Assembly (NCBI RefSeq): GCF_014192745.1
Contig: NZ_JACHYJ010000002.1
Coordinates: 558,001-622,000 of the forward strand
Length of the DNA stretch: 64,000 bases
Source: Luteimonas sp. RC10
GTDB taxonomy: Bacteria > Pseudomonadota > Gammaproteobacteria > Xanthomonadales > Xanthomonadaceae
Reading direction: 5' to 3'
Positions within the stretch are counted from its first letter, which is position 1; each line of letters opens with the position of its first letter. The translations under genes and the position numbers were made by a program. Below, piece after piece: positions 52,816 to 60,593 of the stretch. The notes below the pieces were generated by a model that saw only the letters and a program-made list of their open reading frames with translations, did no database searches and had not been told where the DNA came from.

Positions 52816-53571
52816 ATGACCCGCATCACCCTGATCACCGGCGCCAGCCGTGGCCTCGGCCGCAATACCGCCCTCGCCGTCGCGCGCGCCGGCGGCGACG
52901 TCGTGTTGACCTACCGCAGCGGCGAAGCCGACGCCCAGGCCGTCGTCGCCGAGATCGAGGCGCTCGGCCGCAAAGCCCGCGCGTTCCAACTCGACGTCGG
53001 CGACGCCGCCAGCTTCCCGACCTTCGCCGAGACCCTGCGCGCCGCGCTGCGCGAGACCTGGCAGCGCGAGACCGTCGACCACCTGGTCAACAATGCCGGC
53101 CACGGCGACACCGCACCGTTCGGCGAGACCACCCAGGCGCAGTTCGACCGCCTTGTCGACGTGCACTTCAAGGGCGCGTTCTTCCTGACCCAGACGCTGC
53201 TGCCGCTGATCGCCGATGGCGGCCGGATCGTCAATCTGTCCAGTGGCCTGACCCGCTTCGCCTACCCCGGCTACGCCGCCTACGCCGCAGCCAAGGGTGC
53301 AGTCGAAGTGCTGAGCCGATACCTGGCCAAGGAACTGGGCCCACGCGGTATCGCCGTCAACACCGTGGCGCCCGGCGCCATCGAGACCGATTTCGGCGGC
53401 GGCGTCGTGCGCGACAACCCGCAGGTCAACGAACACCTCGCCGGCATCACCGCCCTCGGCCGCGTTGGCGTGCCCGACGACATCGGCCCGATGATCGCCA
53501 GCCTGCTCGGCGACGCCAACCGCTGGGTCACCGGTCAGCGCATCGAGGTCTCGGGCGGGCAGGCGCTCTGA
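52816..53571 (+). CDS. Short-chain dehydrogenase/reductase
   Basis: The 251-residue classical SDR has the cofactor motif TGASRGLG at residues 8-15 and NNAGHGD. The catalytic set is Ser142 or Ser143 (NLSSGLTR), Tyr156 and Lys160 (YAAAK). The C-terminal VSGGQAL end is usual for FabG-like enzymes. It oxidises or reduces a hydroxyl/carbonyl substrate with NAD(P). An Arg after the glycine motif region and the YRSGEAD stretch suggest NADP preference, which is inference. It is divergent from the AraC regulator, its likely controller. Confidence 0.9.
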   Translation: MTRITLITGASRGLGRNTALAVARAGGDVVLTYRSGEADAQAVVAEIEALGRKARAFQLDVGDAASFPTFAETLRAALRETWQRETVDHLVNNAGHGDTAPFGETTQAQFDRLVDVHFKGAFFLTQTLLPLIADGGRIVNLSSGLTRFAYPGYAAYAAAKGAVEVLSRYLAKELGPRGIAVNTVAPGAIETDFGGGVVRDNPQVNEHLAGITALGRVGVPDDIGPMIASLLGDANRWVTGQRIEVSGGQAL

Positions 53572-53585
53572 CGGCGAGCATCGGA

Positions 53586-53645
53586 CGGTCCGCTTCGGGG
53601 GCGAGTCACGACCCGACGCGGACCGACGCTGGTGACGTCGGTCCG
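53586..53645. terminator. Alternative hairpins between convergent genes
   Basis: CGGACCGACG (53619-53628) and CGTCGGTCCG (53636-53645) form a 10-bp stem with a 7-nt loop. The left arm can instead pair as GCGGACCG (53618-53625) with CGGTCCGC (53586-53593). The element lies between the stop of the SDR gene and the convergent regulator and could terminate both. T runs are absent. Confidence 0.5.
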
Positions 53646-53722
53646 TTCGCCCTCAGCCACTGCGCAACAGCCACGCAAGCGCGCCCCTGGGGGACGGGAC
53701 GCCCTGACTCCACGCATATCGC

Positions 53723-54511
53723 TCACTCGAGCGCTCGCACCAACCCCGTCGCCATCTGCGCCGCCAGTGCTCGCTGCAGCGGCACGTAATCCTCCGTGTC
53801 GGTGTCGGCCGCGAACTCGCCAGACCACACCAGATGCCCCCCGGCGTCGTCGACCAGCGTCACGACCGCCACTGTCTGCTGGGACGTCTGTCGAACGCTG
53901 ACGCGCGCATGCAGGTCAGCGGGCGCCCCCTCGGTGGCCATGTAGTAGCCGGTCGGCAGGCTGCCGCTGAGCTGTGCAACCAGACTTTCGCGCAGTCCGG
54001 CATTGAACTGGGGGAACATCACGTACTCACACAGCCCCTGCACCGGCTCGACGGCGATGCGGTGCGGTGGCGGTGCCAGGGCCAGCGCTCGATATCCCCA
54101 GCTTGCACCGCCGACCGCGAGCATCACGGCGGCGAGGACGCCGGACGCGAGCCCGAGTTGCCGGTGGCGACGCGGTGGCGGGCTGGCGACCGCGCCCTGC
54201 GCATCGCCGGCCAGCGTGCCGATGAAACGATAGCCCGCGCGCGGGCGTGTCTGGATGTAGCGCGGCGCGTCCGCATCGTCGTCCAGCAACGCGCGAATGC
54301 GCCGGATGCAGGTATTGAGCGCGGCATCCCCGCCGGTGCCCGCACGCGGCCAGAACCGGTCGAGCAGTTCTCGCCGGGGCACCACGCGGTCCCGGCATTC
54401 GATCAGATACGCCAGCACCTCCACGGCCTGGGGTGGGGTGTCGAGCGGCTGTTCGCCTCGGAAGATCTGGAGGGTCGCAGGGTCCAGCCCGAAGGCGTCG
54501 AAGCGCAGCAT
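53723..54511 (-). CDS. CadC-like membrane-bound winged-helix regulator
   Basis: The 262-residue protein has an N-terminal OmpR-type winged helix (LRFDAFGLDPATLQIFRGEQ, LNTCIRRIRALLDD, YIQTRPRAGYRFIG) but no receiver domain. A membrane helix follows (SGVLAAVMLAVGGASWGY, about residues 128-150), then a periplasmic domain of about 110 residues with DLHARVSVRQTSQQTVAVVT. This is the CadC/ToxR layout, where an outside signal is passed directly to DNA. The start ATG 54511 has GGGAG 7 nt upstream. It is divergent from a secreted protein and a serine hydrolase. Confidence 0.83.
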   Translation of the reverse strand: MLRFDAFGLDPATLQIFRGEQPLDTPPQAVEVLAYLIECRDRVVPRRELLDRFWPRAGTGGDAALNTCIRRIRALLDDDADAPRYIQTRPRAGYRFIGTLAGDAQGAVASPPPRRHRQLGLASGVLAAVMLAVGGASWGYRALALAPPPHRIAVEPVQGLCEYVMFPQFNAGLRESLVAQLSGSLPTGYYMATEGAPADLHARVSVRQTSQQTVAVVTLVDDAGGHLVWSGEFAADTDTEDYVPLQRALAAQMATGLVRALE

Positions 54512-54671
54512 CGTGGTTCTCCCGGCCCGGTCGACGCGCCGCGTCATCGGCCTGTCAGCGAATGTTACGACATGTCATTGGGGCATTTTGGCAGAACGCC
54601 CTAGGCTTGCCCGAGCGATGCCACGGGCCCGCCCCGGCCGCGTTCTCCCCTTCGCCTTCAGGACCCTGCCC

Positions 54672-55442
54672 ATGCGCCTTTACCTGCTCGCCGCCCTGTG
54701 TGGACTGCCGGCCCTCGTCACTCCGTTCAGCCAGGCCCTGGCCGAAAGAACGGATGTCGAGGTCCGCGTCATGGCACGCGGTGCCAAGTTCATGGGCGGC
54801 TACAGTGCCCCGGTCCGCGTGACCCTGACCGATGCGGAGACCGGCGAGGTCCTCGCGCGCGGGCTGACCTCGGGGACCACCGGCGACACCCGAACGATCA
54901 TGAGTACCGCCCACGTCCACGGCGCCGCACTGGCGAACGAGGCGACTGCCGCATTCCGCACGTCGCTCGACCTCGACCGCCCGCGCCAGGTAACCCTGAG
55001 CGTGACCGGTCCGCTCAGCCAACCCCAGGCCACCACCACGGCGACCAGCACGCAGTGGCTGCTGCCCGGACATCACCTCACCGCGGGCGATGGCTGGCGG
55101 ATGGAGCTGCCCGGCTTGATCGTCGACCTCGCCAGCCCACTCGCCTACCAGTGGGTGCAAGTAGGCCAGACCGTTCCTCTGCGGGCAGGCGTGACCCTGC
55201 TGTGCGGCTGCCCGATATCCGAGGACGGCCCCTGGCGGGCGGGCGACACCGAAGTGGACGCCTACCTGCGCATCGACGGCGGGGCACCGGTTCGGCATCG
55301 TCTCGCTTTCGACCCGACCCAGGGGCTGTTCGTCGGCGAACTGCGGACCCAGGCCACCGGTCTATACGAACTGGAGATCCGCGCCTGGATGGGACCGAGC
55401 AACAATGCCGGCGTGGCACGGACCGCCTTCTTCGTCCGTTGA
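54672..55442 (+). CDS. Secreted protein of unknown function
   Basis: The 256-residue product has a signal peptide (MRLYLLAALCGLPALVTPFS then QALAE). The mature part is rich in beta-strand patterns: VEVRVMARGAKFMGGYSAPV, RVTLTDAETGEVLARG and LELDLDRPRQV-like segments, suggesting immunoglobulin-like or transthyretin-like sandwiches. A C-terminal region GLYELEIRAWMGPSNNAGVA follows. Two cysteines in LLCGCPIS are close together. No family is recognised. It is divergent from the CadC-like regulator and 78 nt upstream of the serine hydrolase, so both may be under that regulator. Confidence 0.7.
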   Translation: MRLYLLAALCGLPALVTPFSQALAERTDVEVRVMARGAKFMGGYSAPVRVTLTDAETGEVLARGLTSGTTGDTRTIMSTAHVHGAALANEATAAFRTSLDLDRPRQVTLSVTGPLSQPQATTTATSTQWLLPGHHLTAGDGWRMELPGLIVDLASPLAYQWVQVGQTVPLRAGVTLLCGCPISEDGPWRAGDTEVDAYLRIDGGAPVRHRLAFDPTQGLFVGELRTQATGLYELEIRAWMGPSNNAGVARTAFFVR

Positions 55443-55520
55443 ACCTGACGACCTGCGCCAATGCCCCCGACCAGCGACGTTTTGGCAGAGCCGATCCACC
55501 AGCGCGAGAGGCCCACCCCC

Positions 55521-56960
55521 ATGCGCCCCAGACACCTCCTGCCCACCTGGCTCCTCCTGGTTCTGCTGCTCCCGTGCAGCGCATCCGCCCATGACACGCG
55601 CGCCGATGCCATGGCCAAGCAACTGGAGACCAACCGACAGCGCTACGGCATTGCCGGCCAGGCCGTGCTGGTCGCGCGCAACGGCCAGGTGCTGTTCCGC
55701 AGCGCGGATGGCGAGGCCGACATCGCCACCCACGCCCCGGTCACCGAGACCACCGTATTCCCGGTCTACTCGCTGGCCAAGCTGTTCGCCAGCACGCTGG
55801 CGATGCAGCGCATCGAGCAGGGCGCGCTGACTCTGGACGGCCCGATCGGCGCGACCCTACCGGGTCTGCCGGCACACTGGCAGGACATCCGCCTGCGCGA
55901 CCTGCTCGACCACACCTCCGGTCTGCCCGAGTACTTCGAGGCCCCGCAGGACGGCACGCTGGCCGCGCCGCTTCTGGCGGATGCGCGCGCCGTCTTCGCC
56001 GCCCTTGCGCAGACCCCACTCCAGTTCGCGCCGGGCACCCGCACGCGCTACACGCAGACCAACTACCTCGTCCTGGCGGCACTGCTCGCGGCAGACGGCG
56101 GCAAGCCCCACCCGCAACTCGTCGAAGACCGCATTCTGCGCCCATTGCAACTGCGCCATACCTGGCTCGGGCCGGCCGCGTTGCCCGAGTACGGCGTCGC
56201 GACCGCCTACACCGGTCGGGATGGCCGGCTCGTGCCCGACCCCGACCTCGCCTGGCCCGACGATGCGCTCGGTCATGCCGCGCTCTACACCACGCTCGAC
56301 GATCTCGCCCGCTTCCTCCAGGCCATGACCGGCGGCGAGCTCGTTAGCCGGGAGACCCTGCAGGCGCTGTGGCAGCCACGCATCCTGCCCGACGGCCAGC
56401 GCGGTTGGTTCGCGGCCGGATGGGAGTACGGCGACAACGGCGTCGACCGCCAGGTCGGCCACGACGGCGGTACCCGGGTCCGCGTGCGCGTGCTGTTCGA
56501 GGGCGCCCCGGACGGCGGCGTCGACACCGTCGTCTATCTGACCAACGGCAGCGCCCGCAACGTCTGGTCGCGGACGCTGGTCGACAGCGTCCTGGCCGCG
56601 ATGGCACCCGAACGCTTCCCGACCGAAGCCCTGGCCGAGACGTTACGCGGCCTCGCCCTCGACGCGCCCGCAGATGACGATCTGCACGCACGCGCGCGCA
56701 CGATCCGCGCAGCCAGCCCGCTCGACGACAGCGCGTTCGAGCGCACCGTCAATGCCACCGGCTATGCCGTCCGCGAGAACTTCGGCATCGACCCCGCACT
56801 GCGCGTATTCGCACTGAACGCCGAGCTGTTCCCGATGTCGGCCAACGCCTGGGACAGCCTCGCCGAGGCGTACGCCGCCAAGGGCGACGACGCGCAAGCT
56901 CACGCGCTGTATGAGAAGGCACGCAAGCTCGCGCGCGACGCGACGCGCAGAAAGGACTGA
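55521..56960 (+). CDS. Secreted serine hydrolase, class C beta-lactamase/esterase fold
   Basis: The 479-residue protein has a signal peptide (LLPTWLLLVLLLPCSASAHD) and a beta-lactamase-like domain with nucleophile Ser84 and Lys87 (SLAK). The second motif is Tyr177-Thr-Gln (YTQTNY), where YxN is usual, and GHDGGT serves as the KTG equivalent. After about residue 370 a C-terminal segment with an SANAWDSLAEAYAAKGDDAQ repeat resembles a tetratricopeptide unit. Such proteins are D-peptidases, esterases or beta-lactamases, and the substrate cannot be given. ATG 55521 is preferred over 55461 for the signal peptide. Confidence 0.85.
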   Translation: MRPRHLLPTWLLLVLLLPCSASAHDTRADAMAKQLETNRQRYGIAGQAVLVARNGQVLFRSADGEADIATHAPVTETTVFPVYSLAKLFASTLAMQRIEQGALTLDGPIGATLPGLPAHWQDIRLRDLLDHTSGLPEYFEAPQDGTLAAPLLADARAVFAALAQTPLQFAPGTRTRYTQTNYLVLAALLAADGGKPHPQLVEDRILRPLQLRHTWLGPAALPEYGVATAYTGRDGRLVPDPDLAWPDDALGHAALYTTLDDLARFLQAMTGGELVSRETLQALWQPRILPDGQRGWFAAGWEYGDNGVDRQVGHDGGTRVRVRVLFEGAPDGGVDTVVYLTNGSARNVWSRTLVDSVLAAMAPERFPTEALAETLRGLALDAPADDDLHARARTIRAASPLDDSAFERTVNATGYAVRENFGIDPALRVFALNAELFPMSANAWDSLAEAYAAKGDDAQAHALYEKARKLARDATRRKD

Positions 56961-56993
56961 TCGGTCGAACATACGATGGACCCGTCCACGCCC

Positions 56994-57668
56994 TTAACGA
57001 CGTCTCACATCTTCAGCGAGCAATGGGCGAATCATCGCCTCCGCTTGCGCCACGCAATGCTCGAAATCCAGCTCAGGACCGATGGTGTCGATCTGCGCGA
57101 ACTCGCGTCGCATCGCATCCCGCCGCTCGCCGAGCCCTCGGAGGAAGGCCGCGCCATGCTTGCGCATGAAGGGCACTGCCAATTCGATCTGATCTGGCTC
57201 CGCCTCGGCCACTGCGCACAGGTCGAACAGGTCCCGCGCCTTTGCGCGGTTGCCGCGATGCCACATCTTCTTGGCGATGATCTCCGCCGAGGTTTCGACC
57301 CTGATCGCTCTGCCTCGATACGACACCATCTCGTAGGGCGCGGCCGTCAATGAGGCGCCAACGACCACATCGATTTCGCCGCCCGGCAGAAACAGCTTCA
57401 GATACTCGGCGGCTTCCTCGTAATCGGCGCTGACATTCTCGGCCACCTCGCTCAGACGCGGATTCACGTACCCCAGGTACTGGGGATCGGGAACGATGAG
57501 GTCGATGTCCTTGCTCTGCCGATGCGCAATACGCAACATCAACACGGTACCGCCACCGAACGTCCAGACCGCGCCTGGGAGCTGCTGCTCCAAGTGCGTC
57601 ATCAACTCGAGCGCAGGGACGAACAGATCGTGCCAGAGGCCGGGGCGCTCCAGATCGACCGCACTCAC
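56994..57668 (-). CDS. AbiEii/nucleotidyltransferase-like protein, probable toxin half
   Basis: The 224-residue protein has the nucleotidyltransferase core WTFGGGTVLMLRI then RQSKDIDLIVPD, in which a Gly-rich turn precedes the catalytic Asp pair (DID), as in AbiEii toxins and MNT-type enzymes. RVETSAEIIAKKMWHRGNRA then KARDLFDLCAVAE is the typical AbiEii C-terminal block. GTG 57668 overlaps the stop of the upstream XRE gene by 4 nt. Together they look like a two-gene toxin-antitoxin or phage-defence module. The GC content here is visibly below that of the surrounding genes, which suggests transfer. Confidence 0.8.
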   Translation of the reverse strand: MSAVDLERPGLWHDLFVPALELMTHLEQQLPGAVWTFGGGTVLMLRIAHRQSKDIDLIVPDPQYLGYVNPRLSEVAENVSADYEEAAEYLKLFLPGGEIDVVVGASLTAAPYEMVSYRGRAIRVETSAEIIAKKMWHRGNRAKARDLFDLCAVAEAEPDQIELAVPFMRKHGAAFLRGLGERRDAMRREFAQIDTIGPELDFEHCVAQAEAMIRPLLAEDVRRR

Positions 57669-58168
57669 GCCCAGATCTCGCGCTGACTCTTCACGTCGTG
57701 CGCCAAGCGTCGATAGGTCTTCCAGACAGCACCGCGGTCGAGGCCGACCTGCTCATGCAGTTGATCGGCGACAGACGCCAGCAACGACACCGGCGCTTCG
57801 TCGAGAAACGCATGGAGATGCGGGGCGTAGTCCTCGGCAACCCGTCCCGTCATCAGGATGTGCTTGAGCTTGGCTGCAGTGAGCGACGCCTTGTAGCTCA
57901 CACTGGCCGTGGCCGCTGCCCGCATCAACGGCGTCATCTTCTGGAGACGGGCTGGCCTTGCACGACCGGCATCGACCCGCAACGCCAATCCAAGCAGCGT
58001 GGCGAGCCGTTCGGCCTTGTTGAGTCCGAGGTCCGGCACCGCGCCCGTTTCCAATTGGTTGACCGTCTGCCGGGAAAGCCCGCTCAGCGCGGCCACCTGC
58101 GCCTGACTCAGGCCCATTTCGGCCCGCCGCATCCGCATTGCCTGCCCGAGTTCATGGATCGCGCCCAT
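57665..58168 (-). CDS. XRE-type helix-turn-helix protein, probable antitoxin half
   Basis: The 167-residue protein begins with a Cro/CI helix-turn-helix (MRMRRAEMGLSQAQVAALSG then LSRQTVNQLETGAVPDLGL). A roughly 100-residue C-terminal domain with YKASLTAAKLKHILMTGRVA follows, of the kind found upstream of AbiEii-like genes. It probably represses its own promoter and controls the partner. ATG 58168 has no Shine-Dalgarno element; the promoter predicted at 58175-58202 would start transcription at or next to the A of this ATG. Confidence 0.82.
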   Translation of the reverse strand: MGAIHELGQAMRMRRAEMGLSQAQVAALSGLSRQTVNQLETGAVPDLGLNKAERLATLLGLALRVDAGRARPARLQKMTPLMRAAATASVSYKASLTAAKLKHILMTGRVAEDYAPHLHAFLDEAPVSLLASVADQLHEQVGLDRGAVWKTYRRLAHDVKSQREIWA

Positions 58169-58174
58169 GCCGGG

Positions 58175-58202
58175 ATCGTACGCCAGGCTTACAGAATGTC
58201 AA
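58175..58202 (-). promoter_or_regulatory. Promoter of the XRE/AbiEii-like pair, probably leaderless
   Basis: On the minus strand TTGACA (58202-58197) is a perfect -35 box, followed after 16 nt by TACGAT (58180-58175), a 4/6 -10 box. The expected start point is about 58168, the first base of the ATG. ATGTC (58196-58200) and GACAT (58211-58215) form inverted half-sites over the -35 region, a likely autorepressor site. Confidence 0.65.
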
Positions 58203-58234
58203 ATATATGCGACATCTCATTGTGCTGACGGGGC

Positions 58235-58609
58235 CTAAAGCGCCGCCCGCACCAGCGCCATTCCCGCGAACAGCCCGCCGATCGACAGCACGACCGACGC
58301 CAGCACATAGATGGCCGCCAGGCCTGGTTGCCCACGCTCATAGAGCAGCGCCGCCTCCAGCGAGAACGCCGAGAATGTCGTGAAGCCACCCAACACGCCG
58401 GTCATCAGGAACAACCGCAGCGATGGCGACAGGCCACTGCGCGCGGCGAACCAGGCCACGACCACGCCCATCAGCAGCGAGCCGACGACGTTGATGCACA
58501 GCGTGCCGTAGGGAAACGTCGTGCCGGCACGCAGCGCCAGCATGTTGACGCCGTGACGCAACGCCGCGCCCAGGCCGCCGCCGAGGAACACCAGCAGGAG
58601 CTGGATCAT
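58235..58609 (-). CDS. crcB: CrcB-type fluoride channel
   Basis: The 124-residue protein is a CrcB/Fluc subunit with four membrane helices. The motifs GGGLGAALRHGVNM, GTLCINVVGSLLMG and GVLGGFTTFSAFSLE are all present, including the pore Asn and the Phe-box residues. As a dual-topology dimer it exports fluoride. ATG 58609 overlaps the TGA of the sensor kinase by 4 nt, so it is translated from the kinase mRNA; no fluoride riboswitch can precede it directly. This linkage to an efflux regulator is unusual. Confidence 0.92.
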   Translation of the reverse strand: MIQLLLVFLGGGLGAALRHGVNMLALRAGTTFPYGTLCINVVGSLLMGVVVAWFAARSGLSPSLRLFLMTGVLGGFTTFSAFSLEAALLYERGQPGLAAIYVLASVVLSIGGLFAGMALVRAAL

Positions 58610-59730
58610 TGCGCGTCTCCGGCAAGGGCGGGCGGCGGCAGCCTGCCGTCCACACGCGTCTGCCGCGCATCGGTCACCGGCCATGCAAGAAAGACATCGC
58701 TGCCGCAGCCCAGGGCTGAGCGGCACCCTGCGTGGCCGCCATGCGCGATCGCGATCGTCCGCACGACCGCCAGTCCGAGTCCCGACCCGCCACCGGCGCG
58801 CGATCGTGACGGATCGCCACGCCGGAACGCGTCGAACACGTGCTGCCGCAGCGCCTCTGGCACCCCGGGGCCGCTATCCACGACGCCAACGCAGGCTTCA
58901 TTGTCGGCGACGCGGGCATACAGCAGCAGCGGGCCGGGCGTCGCATGCTTGAGCGCGTTGTCCAGCAGCGCGGTGAGCGCCTGCCGGATGCGTGCCGGGT
59001 CGCACGTCACCCGCGGCGGCACGCTGGTCTCCACGCGCAGGTCGAACCCGGCCGCGGCGAGGCGGTCGGAGATCGACTCGGCAACCCCTTGCAGCTCCTG
59101 GGCGAGATCGACCGCCACCAAATCGATCTCGAAATGTCCACTGTCCTGCAGACTGAGCACGCGCAGATCCTCGACCAGCCGCGACAGGCTCTCGGCCTGC
59201 TTGAGCAGGCCCGCGAACACCGCCGGCTCGGGCGCAAACACCCCGTCGACCAGGCCTTGCAGGCGCCCGCGCAGGATCGTGACCGGCGTGCGCAATTCGT
59301 GCGCGACCGCGGCGTTCCAGAACGTCTGTTCCCGCATGGCGTCCTGCAGTCGCTCGGCCAGTGCATTGACGTCCTGCGCCAGTTGCGCCGTCTCCCCGGT
59401 GGCGCGTGCATCGAGCGCGACCCGGATGTGCAGGTTGCCTTGCGCGATGTCGCGCAGGCCGTGGGCCGCTGCATTCAAGGGGTTGAGGATGCGCCGCGAC
59501 AGCCGGATCGCGACCCAGACCGAAATGACCACGGCCGCGACCACGGTCATCACGATCCAGGCCAACTCGGCGCCCGATGGCACCCAGCTCTGCGAGAGCA
59601 TCGACGGCGCGTAGGCCGACGCCCATGCGTAGAAGGCATAGGACCCGACGAAGGAGAGCACCATCAACCCGAGCGACATCACCGCCAGCGATGTCGCGAT
59701 CTGGGACCGCAACCCCGAAGCGCGCGTCAT
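58606..59730 (-). CDS. Sensor histidine kinase, BaeS/SmeS type
   Basis: The 374-residue kinase has two membrane helices (about residues 12-34 and 55-75), a short periplasmic loop, and a HAMP linker (RRILNPLNAAAHGLRDIAQG). The phosphoacceptor is His144 (AVAHELRTPVT), and an ATPase domain carries N-box DNALKHA, G1 DSGPGVP and G2 GSGLGLAVV. The small sensor loop suggests detection of membrane-embedded or lipophilic signals, as in BaeS. It overlaps the response regulator upstream and crcB downstream by 4 nt each. It probably governs the divergent RND pump. Confidence 0.9.
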   Translation of the reverse strand: MTRASGLRSQIATSLAVMSLGLMVLSFVGSYAFYAWASAYAPSMLSQSWVPSGAELAWIVMTVVAAVVISVWVAIRLSRRILNPLNAAAHGLRDIAQGNLHIRVALDARATGETAQLAQDVNALAERLQDAMREQTFWNAAVAHELRTPVTILRGRLQGLVDGVFAPEPAVFAGLLKQAESLSRLVEDLRVLSLQDSGHFEIDLVAVDLAQELQGVAESISDRLAAAGFDLRVETSVPPRVTCDPARIRQALTALLDNALKHATPGPLLLYARVADNEACVGVVDSGPGVPEALRQHVFDAFRRGDPSRSRAGGGSGLGLAVVRTIAIAHGGHAGCRSALGCGSDVFLAWPVTDARQTRVDGRLPPPALAGDAQ

Positions 59731-60485
59731 GCGGCCCGGCCGACGCGATAGCCCACGCCGCGTACGCTCTCCGGCACGCCCTGCAGACCGGCTGCCTCGA
59801 GCTTGCACCGCAGCTTGCTGACATGGCTGTCCACGGTCCGCTCCAGCGTGTCGCCCTCCGGCAGGCACGCTGCCAGCAGTTCGGCGCGGCTGCAGACCCG
59901 CTCGGGCGCGCGCAGCAGATGCGCGAGCAGCTTGAACTCGGTGAGGGTCAGATCGATCGCGTGCAGGCCGTCCTCGAGATGCAGCGTCACCGCGTGACGG
60001 TCGGCATCGATCTCGATCGGTCCCGCCCGCAAGGTCGGTGCAGCATCGGCCACCGACACCCGGGTCCGCCGCAACACCGCCTCCACGCGGGCGACCACCT
60101 CGGCCGGATTGAACGGCTTGACCACGTAGTCGTCCGCGCCGATCCGCAGCCCGGTCAGCTTGTCCACATCCTGGTCCATCGCGGTGAGCATGATCACCGG
60201 GGTATTGCCGCGGTGACGGATCTCCCTGAGCACCTGCCAGCCATCGAGCACCGGCATCTGCACATCGAGCAGCACGAGATCGGGCCGGTGGGTCCGGTGC
60301 TTGGCCAGCGCATCGGCACCATCGAAAGCGCGCACGCTGCGCAGGCCGCTTCGGCGCAGATAGGCCGCCAGGATCTCGCCGATGTCCGGCTCGTCCTCGG
60401 CGATCAGCACGAGGGATTCGGCCGGGACGCTGGGACCGCGGGAGGGCATCGGGTTTCCGGGGACTGAACGGGACGCGGCGTCCAT
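59727..60485 (-). CDS. OmpR-family response regulator, BaeR/SmeR/AdeR type
   Basis: The 252-residue regulator has a receiver domain with phospho-acceptor Asp74 (LVLLDVQMPVLDG), acidic pocket EDEPD and the switch Lys in VVKPFNP. An OmpR-type winged helix follows (LTLTEFKLLAHLLRAP, TVDSHVSKLRCKLE). The domain sequence is nearest to BaeR and its relatives SmeR and AdeR, which activate adjacent RND efflux operons. ATG 60485 has GGAG 5 nt upstream; ATG 60449 is an alternative. It is divergent from the membrane-fusion protein gene, with 108 nt between the starts. Confidence 0.9.
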   Translation of the reverse strand: MDAASRSVPGNPMPSRGPSVPAESLVLIAEDEPDIGEILAAYLRRSGLRSVRAFDGADALAKHRTHRPDLVLLDVQMPVLDGWQVLREIRHRGNTPVIMLTAMDQDVDKLTGLRIGADDYVVKPFNPAEVVARVEAVLRRTRVSVADAAPTLRAGPIEIDADRHAVTLHLEDGLHAIDLTLTEFKLLAHLLRAPERVCSRAELLAACLPEGDTLERTVDSHVSKLRCKLEAAGLQGVPESVRGVGYRVGRAA

Positions 60486-60593
60486 CTTATCTCCATACAG
60501 ACGGCACTCAATCCCAACGACTGCCGACCAGACTGCGCAGCCTCGAGCGGCCGACCGTCCCGGATCGGCCCCCGCGTGCAGGAGTTGCGGTCC

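Noticed and set aside
58235-58700. Fluoride riboswitch in front of crcB
   Set aside because: The crcB start overlaps the kinase stop, so the upstream sequence is coding; no riboswitch-like structure was seen.
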